This document shows, piece by piece, positions 1-5,250 of a stretch of 9,546 nt of DNA. The stretch is from UBA7692 sp964552715. GTDB taxonomy: Bacteria; Bacteroidota; Bacteroidia; Chitinophagales; LD1. The position numbers and the translations under genes are program-made. The notes below the pieces were generated by a model. The model was not told the DNA's origin. It made no database searches and saw only the letters and a list, made by a program, of their open reading frames with translations. The stretch is taken from positions 1 to 9,546 of the forward strand of contig CAZKHZ010000145.1 of the NCBI GenBank assembly GCA_964552715.1, written 5' to 3'. Numbering within the stretch: the stretch's first letter is position 1; each line of letters starts with the position of its first letter.

Positions 1-619
1 ATCTGACAATCATATTATTGCTGCTTTTTGCCTGCCACCAATCGTTTAGCGAATCATAGGGAAGCATTTCGTTTGTATCAAAATTGCCTTCAATCATTTT
101 TTCCAAAATAGCTGTGTAGCTCTTGCAAATTTCTTCCAAATCTTCTATACTTATTTTGTGTGTTCCATGAATTACAAAAGGCGGGAGGTAATGCATTTTG
201 CACAATAAAGCAGTTCGCTCCATTGGGGCTAAAAATTGTTTGATAGTATATTTGTTGTTGCCTGTGGGTGCATAAGATTCTTTTTGCCCCCCAGTGGTGA
301 TGGCGTTAAACAAAATTTTGTCTTTCAGCGCGGTGCCATTGGGTCCATAAGCCCAACCCAATTCCAACACCATATCAATCCATTGCTTCAGCAGGGGAGG
401 GGCGCTGTACCAATAAAACGGATGCTGCCACACAATGATATCGTGTGCGGCAAACAATTCTTTTTCGTAGGCTATGTTAATATTAAAGTCGGGATACTGT
501 TCATACAAATCATGAAAAGTTATGTATTCATTCTTCGGAATATGTTTCAATAAAAGCGTATGATTTTTTGACCTTTCTAAACGTGGATGCGCAAACAGTA
601 TCAGTATTTTCTTCTTCAT
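1..619 (-). CDS. NAD(P)H-dependent oxidoreductase, flavodoxin-2 fold (KefF/YwrO/MdaB-like), 3' end cut by window
   Basis: Reading leftward from ATG at 619-617 there is an open frame of 206 codons that runs off the window. It matches the NAD(P)H quinone oxidoreductase family, which uses FMN or FAD to pass electrons from NAD(P)H to quinones or similar acceptors in the cytoplasm; KefF members also activate the KefC potassium efflux system. Visible family marks are the N-terminal beta strand and phosphate-binding loop (FAHPRLERS, residues 9-17), WQHPFYWYSAPPLLKQWID (64-82), the GWAYGPNGTALKDK stretch (88-101), ITTGG (107-111) and PPFVIHG (146-152). Family members are about 175-210 residues long, so little is probably missing, although an extension cannot be excluded. 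The gene starts divergently from the pseudouridine synthase. The exact substrate, and any link to a potassium antiporter further left, cannot be seen. Confidence 0.9.
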   Translation of the reverse strand, partial: MKKKILILFAHPRLERSKNHTLLLKHIPKNEYITFHDLYEQYPDFNINIAYEKELFAAHDIIVWQHPFYWYSAPPLLKQWIDMVLELGWAYGPNGTALKDKILFNAITTGGQKESYAPTGNNKYTIKQFLAPMERTALLCKMHYLPPFVIHGTHKISIEDLEEICKSYTAILEKMIEGNFDTNEMLPYDSLNDWWQAKSSNNMIVR

Positions 620-648
620 TTCAACTTAAATAAAGGCATGAGAATACA

Positions 649-656
649 CAAACTTA
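649..656 (-). promoter_or_regulatory. Possible -7 promoter element for the leftward oxidoreductase gene
   Basis: On the minus strand this reads TAAGTTTG, an exact match to the Bacteroidota sigma-70 -7 consensus TAnnTTTG. It lies 30 bases before the ATG, giving a plausible leader of roughly 25 bases. No convincing TTG -33 element is found at the expected spacing, so support is only moderate. Confidence 0.35.
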
Positions 657-727
657 CCTTAATTGAAAATTGTATTTGAATTGCTCAAGACATTGGAAAT
701 ACTTATGCTTTAGCAACAATAAATTTT

Positions 728-1495
728 TTGATACTAAAATTTAATTGTTTTGCGCCCTTAATTTCAACATTGAAAAAATCTTTTCCCTTACAAATATTGT
801 TTGAAGACGAGCATCTGCTGATTGTGAACAAAGCAAGCGGTGATGTGGTAATTCCTGAAAGAAATGGCGTGCGCGAGAACTCTTTGGTGGGCAAATTGGA
901 GGCGGAGTTCGGCAAAGTTTTTGTGGTGCATCGCATTGATAAACCCACTAGCGGCATTGTGTGTTTCGCAAAAGATGAAGCTACCCATCGCAGCTTGAGC
1001 ATGATGTTTGAATCGCGCAAAATTGAGAAAGAATATTTGGCTGTGGTGAAGGGAAAGGTGAAGCCCGAGAAAGGTACTGTTGATTTTGCATTGGCAGAAA
1101 ACCTTGCCAAGCCTGGCACCATGAAAGTGCATGCGCGGGGCAAAGATGCCATCACCGACTACGAGTTGCTGGAGCAATTTAAACATGCTGCTTTGGTGAA
1201 GTTTGTGATACACACCGGCAGGATGCACCAAATTCGCGTTCATGCGGCTACCATCGGCAATCCTTTGTTGGTGGACGACCTTTACAGCGGCAGTGGCGAG
1301 TTTTTTATATCTAAATTTATTTCAAAATATAAAGCCACCGAAGCTTCGGAGCGACCAACCATTGCCCGATTGACGCTTCACGCCTATACAATTGGATTTA
1401 TTCATCCGGCAACCAACAAAAAGCTGGTAGTAACGGCTCCGCTTCCAAAAGACTTGGATGTTTTGTTGAAATTGTTGCGCAAGCATGACGCTTAA
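728..1495 (+). CDS. RluA-family pseudouridine synthase (no S4 domain)
   Basis: Converts specific uridines in rRNA or tRNA to pseudouridine. The catalytic signature HRIDKPTSG (residues 68-76) carries the nucleophilic Asp71. The second conserved block GRMHQIRVH (164-172) has Met where the family usually has Thr or Ser. The C-terminal block RLTLHAYTIGFIHPAT (214-229) is also typical. The N-terminal core strand ILFEDEHLLIVNKASGDVV (23-41) follows a short lead, so there is no S4 RNA-binding domain, as in RluA/TruC-type rather than RluC/RluD-type enzymes. The target base (for example 23S U746, tRNA U32 or tRNA U65) cannot be told from sequence. The start is uncertain. The frame is open from 680, just after a TGA at 677-679, and has no ATG before the conserved core. 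TTG at 728 is taken; TTG at 770 would also keep the whole core. The gene converges on the aldo/keto reductase. Confidence 0.92.
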   Translation: MILKFNCFAPLISTLKKSFPLQILFEDEHLLIVNKASGDVVIPERNGVRENSLVGKLEAEFGKVFVVHRIDKPTSGIVCFAKDEATHRSLSMMFESRKIEKEYLAVVKGKVKPEKGTVDFALAENLAKPGTMKVHARGKDAITDYELLEQFKHAALVKFVIHTGRMHQIRVHAATIGNPLLVDDLYSGSGEFFISKFISKYKATEASERPTIARLTLHAYTIGFIHPATNKKLVVTAPLPKDLDVLLKLLRKHDA

Positions 1496-1518
1496 CTACA
1501 TTTAATTTTATCGCTTTT

Positions 1519-1541
1519 CTAATTTGGATATTAGCATTTTT
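1519..1541 (+). terminator. Weak hairpin with T run between convergent genes
   Basis: CTAAT (1519-1523) pairs with ATTAG (1530-1534) around a six-base loop and is followed by CATTTTT. It sits in the 68-base gap between the ends of the pseudouridine synthase and the aldo/keto reductase, where a terminator is expected. The stem is only five AT-rich pairs, so this is a tentative call. Confidence 0.2.
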
Positions 1542-1563
1542 AATCCTGATAATTGGCTGTCCA

Positions 1564-2547
1564 CTAATACTCAGCAACCACAGGTTTGTTTTTCAAAATA
1601 ACTTCGATGCGGGCAAGCACATCATCGGTAAGTTTTGGCAGCGCATCAAAGCAAAGAAGGTTTTCTTTTAGTTGCACCACTTTGCTGGCACCAAGAATTA
1701 CGGTGGAAACATTTGGATTTTTTAAACACCAAGCCAAAGAAAGATGCACGAGCGAAACGCCAATTCCATCGGCAAGCGTTTTCAATTCTTTTACCTGATT
1801 CAGTTGTTCGGTATTGCCCAGGCTGCGCTCTTTAAGCCACTTCATATTTTCGATGCCAAGACGCGAATCAGCAGATACATCCATGTCAATATATTTGCCC
1901 GAAAGCAAACCGCTTGCAAGGGGGCTCCAAATGGTAGTGCCCAAGCCGAAAGTTTTGTAGATAGGCAGATAGTCGCGCTCAATCTTTTTGCGATTGAACA
2001 TGTTGTATTGCGGCTGCTCCATGGTGGGTGCAATCAATTTATATCGCTCCGCCCAATAATGCGCTTCGGTGATTTGCTGCGAAGTCCATTCGCTGGTGCC
2101 CCAATACATTATTTTGCCCTGCCTGATTAAATCGTTCATCACCCATACAGTTTCTTCAATGGGTGTGTGAATATCTGGACGATGGCAAAAGAACAAATCG
2201 AGGTATTCAACTTGCAAACGTTTTAATGCGGCATGGCAGGCTTCTATCACGTGCTTGCGCATCAGCCCTTTTTGATTGGGTAATTGACCGCCCCAAAAAA
2301 CTTTGCTGGAAACAAGATAGGTGCTGCGATCCCACTCTAATTTTCGCAGGATGTTGCCCATAACAATTTCGCTTTTGCCCGAAGCGTAAGCCTCTGCATT
2401 GTCGAAGAAATTGATGCCAGCTTCGTACGCGGTAATCATCAGTTCTTCGGCAACATCATCAGTGATTTGATGACCAAATGTTACCCATGAGCCAAACGAA
2501 ACTGCGCTTACCTGCAAGCCGCTTTTGCCTAATCTTCTGTATTCCAT
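1564..2547 (-). CDS. Aldo/keto reductase, Kv-beta/YghZ-like
   Basis: A 327-residue cytosolic NADPH-dependent reductase of the aldo/keto reductase superfamily, with a (beta/alpha)8 barrel that reduces aldehydes or ketones. The catalytic tetrad is complete: Asp49 (INFFDN), Tyr54 (AEAY), Lys82 (VSSKVF) and His122 (FCHRPD). The N-terminal MEYRRLGKSGLQVSAVSFGS, the GTSEW block (150-154), SPLASGLLSGKY (208-219) and the cofactor-binding tail ILGASKVVQLKENL (284-297) closely follow the potassium-channel beta-subunit and YghZ group (AKR6/AKR14). Length is normal for that group and the ATG start gives the standard N-terminus. It is a single gene, convergent with the pseudouridine synthase and divergent from the transporter. 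A role in detoxifying reactive carbonyls such as methylglyoxal is known for relatives and is inference here; the physiological substrate is unknown. Confidence 0.95.
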   Translation of the reverse strand: MEYRRLGKSGLQVSAVSFGSWVTFGHQITDDVAEELMITAYEAGINFFDNAEAYASGKSEIVMGNILRKLEWDRSTYLVSSKVFWGGQLPNQKGLMRKHVIEACHAALKRLQVEYLDLFFCHRPDIHTPIEETVWVMNDLIRQGKIMYWGTSEWTSQQITEAHYWAERYKLIAPTMEQPQYNMFNRKKIERDYLPIYKTFGLGTTIWSPLASGLLSGKYIDMDVSADSRLGIENMKWLKERSLGNTEQLNQVKELKTLADGIGVSLVHLSLAWCLKNPNVSTVILGASKVVQLKENLLCFDALPKLTDDVLARIEVILKNKPVVAEY

Positions 2548-2575
2548 AATTGCAATATATTGATGCGATGTTAGG

Positions 2576-2602
2576 CAAAGTATTTAAGATGCCGCGCTGC
2601 AA
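2576..2602 (-). promoter_or_regulatory. Bacteroidota-type promoter for the aldo/keto reductase
   Basis: On the minus strand TTG (2602-2600) is followed after 17 bases by TACTTTG (2582-2576). This resembles the Bacteroidota -33 TTG / -7 TAnnTTTG arrangement, with the -7 box one base short. The -7 box lies 28 bases before the ATG, so a short leader is expected. No equally good element was found for the divergent transporter gene. Confidence 0.4.
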
Positions 2603-2702
2603 GAGTAGGTAATGATTTATGATTTTGTAATTACTAAATGTCAAAACATCAACATAATTTTTACTTTAACGCCCTCTTAACACAAAACACCAATTACATT
2701 AC

Positions 2703-4232
2703 ATGGTAAAACAGGAAAAGTGGGGTTCGCGCGTTGGTTTGATTTTAGCGATGGCGGGCAATGCAGTTGGCTTTGGAAATTTCTTGCGATTTCCTGTGCA
2801 AGCGATTCAAAATGGAGGAGGAGCTTTTATCATTCCTTATCTGATATGTTTTTTGTTGATGGGTATTCCATTACTTTTTATTGAATGGAGTTCGGGCAGG
2901 TATGGCGGCAAACACGGGCACCATTCCACACCATTCATTTTGGGTGCAATGGACAAGCGCGCTTTTTGGAAATATGTCGGTGTGTTTGGCATATTTACAA
3001 ACATTGCCGTGGCAGCTTATTACTGTTACTTAGAGTCATGGACTTTAAGTTACATGTACCACAGTTTAATCGGTTCGTTTGAAGGAAAAACTGCAACAGA
3101 GATAGAAGCTTTTTTCGGAGATTATATAAGTTTGAAAACACTTGAGCCTTTTTGGTTTTGGATCATTTGCCTGCTTATGAATTCTTATATTCTTTCGAGA
3201 GGTTTGGAAGGCGGTGTAGAAAAGGCGGCAAAAATAGGTATGCCTTTGCTGATATTGTTCGGTGCAATTATCGCTATTAAAGGAGTAACTATTAAAGCAG
3301 GACATGAAGGCGCAATATTAGATGGAACTGTAGGTTTGAACTTTTTGTGGACGCCTGATTTTTCTTCAATATGGTCGGCAAAAGTGTGGCTGGCTGCTGC
3401 AGGGCAAATATTTTTTACGCTTTCGGTGGGCATGGGTTCTATACAATGTTATGCCTCGTATGTAAGAGAGAAGGACGACATTGCTTTGAATGCCATGAGT
3501 GCAGGCTGGATGAACGAATTTGTAGAAGTGGTGTTGGGTAGTGCCATTATCATTCCTATTTCTATTGGTTATTTAGGTATTGATAAAGTAGTAGAATTGA
3601 CAAAATCTGGTGGTTTAGGCTTGGGCTTTAAAACGCTACCTTTCTTATTCCAACAATGGGGTTCAACCTTGGCAATAGTGGTGGGGGTGATGTGGTTTGG
3701 CTTATTGTTTTTTGCGGGTGTCACATCTTCGTTGGCAATGGGCACACCTTGGATTGCCTTTATGCGCGATGAATTCCGTTGGGGAAGAAACAAGAGTGCT
3801 TGGGTATTTGGCTTGATTGTTTTTGTGCTAGGCTTGCCAACAGTATTGTTCTTTAATGAAGGTGTTTTTGATGAGTATGATTATTGGGCTGGTACGGTAA
3901 GTTTGGTGGTGTTTGCACTGGCAGAAGTGATTCTTTTCTCATGGATTTTTGGTATTGAAAAAGGCTGGAATGAGATTAACGAAGGCGCAGAGATTAAAGT
4001 GCCAATGGTGTTTAAGTTTATTATAAAGTACGTAACTCCAGTGTTTATTGGTGCAGTATTTATAGGTTCACTGCCTGATATTTATGCAAAGATTACAGGA
4101 GAGACTTCTATTTATATAAACCTCTCACGTTTGTTGTTGTTGGTAGTTTTTGGCTGCATCAGCTATCTGGTGTATTTGGCTCACGGCAGGCGCGTTAAAG
4201 AAGGAAGGTTTTTGCATAAAGACATTAAGTAA
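2703..4232 (+). CDS. Sodium-dependent amino-acid transporter, LeuT-like (NSS/SNF family)
   Basis: A 509-residue inner-membrane protein of the neurotransmitter:sodium symporter family with the LeuT fold (12 membrane helices expected), importing a substrate, probably a neutral amino acid, with Na+. From memory of the Aquifex LeuT sequence, the first helix AMAGNAVGFGNFLRFPVQA (residues 16-34) is nearly identical. Further matches are GRYGG (65-69), YYCYLESWTL (106-115), GQIFFTLSVGMG (234-245), MNEFVEV (270-276), FAGVTSSLAM (337-346) and YDYWAGT. Na1/Na2 and substrate residues are kept: Ala21, Val22, Gly23, Asn26, Tyr107, Phe238, Thr239, Ser241, Asn271, Thr341 and Ser342. Glu275, equivalent to LeuT Glu290, is present, as expected for a chloride-independent bacterial member. 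Side-chain-pocket positions differ: Phe24, Met244 and Met346 replace LeuT Leu25, Phe259 and Ile359. It is followed after 21 bases by a small-subunit gene. The actual substrate cannot be assigned. Confidence 0.95.
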   Translation: MVKQEKWGSRVGLILAMAGNAVGFGNFLRFPVQAIQNGGGAFIIPYLICFLLMGIPLLFIEWSSGRYGGKHGHHSTPFILGAMDKRAFWKYVGVFGIFTNIAVAAYYCYLESWTLSYMYHSLIGSFEGKTATEIEAFFGDYISLKTLEPFWFWIICLLMNSYILSRGLEGGVEKAAKIGMPLLILFGAIIAIKGVTIKAGHEGAILDGTVGLNFLWTPDFSSIWSAKVWLAAAGQIFFTLSVGMGSIQCYASYVREKDDIALNAMSAGWMNEFVEVVLGSAIIIPISIGYLGIDKVVELTKSGGLGLGFKTLPFLFQQWGSTLAIVVGVMWFGLLFFAGVTSSLAMGTPWIAFMRDEFRWGRNKSAWVFGLIVFVLGLPTVLFFNEGVFDEYDYWAGTVSLVVFALAEVILFSWIFGIEKGWNEINEGAEIKVPMVFKFIIKYVTPVFIGAVFIGSLPDIYAKITGETSIYINLSRLLLLVVFGCISYLVYLAHGRRVKEGRFLHKDIK

Positions 4233-4253
4233 ATAGAAATTCAATTATCCATA

Positions 4254-4358
4254 ATGAATACAAACGCTTTAATCATGTTGGTGTTGGCAGAAGGTACAGT
4301 TATCTTTTGCACAGCCTATTTTTTTATAAAAGTTTTGCGCGCAAAACCGAAACCGTAA
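4254..4358 (+). CDS. MetS-like small subunit of the NSS transporter (34 residues, one membrane helix)
   Basis: A short gene, ATG 4254 to TAA 4358, lying 21 bases after the LeuT-like gene. The product begins MNTNALIMLVLAEGT, has one hydrophobic helix at about residues 5-26, and ends in a basic tail (KVLRAKPKP). The pattern of a Met-(N/S)-T-x-A-(I/L)-(I/V)-M start, single helix, positive C-terminus and position just after an NSS transporter gene fits the MetS family. This family was described as the small subunit of the Corynebacterium MetPS methionine/alanine importer and is needed for transport there. Glu13 near the middle of the helix is unusual for such a peptide. The stop codon is directly followed by the GTG of the next gene, so the three genes are likely co-transcribed. 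Assignment rests on form and context, not on a database match. Confidence 0.75.
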   Translation: MNTNALIMLVLAEGTVIFCTAYFFIKVLRAKPKP

Positions 4359-4691
4359 GTGAGCGATACATCAAAACTTTTACAATTTAACGAACTGCCT
4401 TATTACGCAGTAATCTTTACCTCCATCCGAACGGATGTGAAGGAAGACTATGCCGAAACAAATGACTTTTTGGAAGAGGCAGCAAATGCTATTCCGGGTT
4501 TTTTAGGGCAGGAAGCTACCCGCGATGGATTAGGCATTGCTGTTTCGTATTGGAAAGATTTAGAAAGCATTGACCAATGGCGCAAACATTTAAGTCATCA
4601 GTCGGCAAAAGCACGAGGCATAAGAGAATGGTACAAAACCTACAGTGTCAGAATTTGCAAAGTGGAGTCGCACAATCATTTTGTGAAATAA
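4359..4691 (+). CDS. ABM-domain protein (antibiotic biosynthesis monooxygenase superfamily, YqjZ-like)
   Basis: A 110-residue cytosolic protein in the dimeric alpha+beta barrel (ABM) fold. Family marks are the first strand YYAVIFTSIRT (15-25), the helix ending in PGFLGQEATRD (46-56), strand GIAVSYWKD (59-67) with SIDQWRKH (70-77), the conserved His-x-x-Ala region HQSAKARG (80-87) and the last strand WYKTYSVRICKVE (91-103). Members include cofactor-free monooxygenases and proteins of unknown role, so no reaction is assigned. The start is GTG at 4359, immediately after the TAA of the small transporter subunit with no gap. No ATG lies near the N-terminus, and the GTG start gives a normal family length. 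The tight packing suggests translational coupling and co-expression with the transporter. Whether the protein acts on the transported compound is speculation. Confidence 0.85.
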   Translation: MSDTSKLLQFNELPYYAVIFTSIRTDVKEDYAETNDFLEEAANAIPGFLGQEATRDGLGIAVSYWKDLESIDQWRKHLSHQSAKARGIREWYKTYSVRICKVESHNHFVK

Positions 4692-4825
4692 GGGTTTGAT
4701 TACTAATTACATTAGCCTGTTAAGATTTACTTAATACTGAACCATTAATTGTAAATTCCTTTTCTACATTTACAACCCATTTTATAATTTACTCATCTCC
4801 AATTGATTCAAAAATAAAAACGAAA

Positions 4826-5239
4826 GTGAAAAAACTCAGTTTACTAATTGGTTGCTTCAGCTTCATGCTGCTTAAAGCCGAACAACCCAAAGAAGCCTTC
4901 AATAACGAGCAGTTATCTATAAACTATACCTACAGCAACTGCCACGATAATCCAAATGGCATTCATCAAGAAAAGGTGCTGTTATCGTTTCAAAATAAAA
5001 CCAATCAAACTATTGAGGTTTCATTTGATAGAAATTTGTGGTATGATGATGTAGCACTTAATACTTCAAACATTGAAAAGAGATTTACTGTTGTGTTGGC
5101 TCCAAATCAACAAGTAACTGGGGAATGTTCTACAAAAGACAAAGCCTTGTCAATTTTTTCAAAACATCTTGACATCAAAGGAAGACAGCTTACAAAGTTT
5201 GCTTTGGACAATGTTTCAATTTCTAAAACCGATAAATAA
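4826..5239 (+). CDS. Hypothetical secreted protein, 137 residues
   Basis: I do not recognise a named family. The product starts at GTG 4826 with MKKLSLLIGCFSFMLLKA, a good Sec signal peptide with likely cleavage after Ala18, before EQ. Starting at the later ATG (4865) would destroy the signal. A lipobox-like LIGC ends at Cys10, but this would leave too short a hydrophobic core and the hydrophobic run continues past it, so a lipoprotein is less likely. The mature part has alternating hydrophobic residues suggesting a small beta-sandwich (EKVLLSFQNKTNQTIEVSF, then VVLAPNQQVTGEC and KFALDNVSI) and two cysteines, in NCHD and GECSTKD, that could form a disulfide. It ends 11 bases before the large adhesin-like gene, so the two are probably one operon and the protein probably acts in the periplasm or outside the cell. 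Confidence 0.75.
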   Translation: MKKLSLLIGCFSFMLLKAEQPKEAFNNEQLSINYTYSNCHDNPNGIHQEKVLLSFQNKTNQTIEVSFDRNLWYDDVALNTSNIEKRFTVVLAPNQQVTGECSTKDKALSIFSKHLDIKGRQLTKFALDNVSISKTDK

Positions 5240-5250
5240 GATACAGAGTG

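Noticed and set aside
236..553. Rightward open frame of 105 codons opposite the flavodoxin-fold oxidoreductase gene
   Set aside because: The leftward frame shows clear family motifs along its whole length, so this is its complement.
703..1155. Leftward open frame of 150 codons opposite the pseudouridine synthase gene
   Set aside because: It is antisense to a well-supported gene with conserved catalytic motifs, resembles no protein family, and overlaps a further antisense frame.
1744..2130. Rightward open frame of 128 codons opposite the aldo/keto reductase gene
   Set aside because: The minus-strand gene has a complete catalytic tetrad and normal length. This frame has no recognisable domain.
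4720..4734. TTAAG-ATTTA-CTTAA inverted repeat as a terminator after the ABM gene
   Set aside because: The stem is five AT-rich pairs with no T run after it. It could as easily be chance in AT-rich DNA.
4764..4772. TACATTTA as a -7 promoter box for the secreted-protein operon
   Set aside because: The match to TAnnTTTG is imperfect and the nearest TTG is only about 13 bases upstream, too close for a -33 box, so it is not called.
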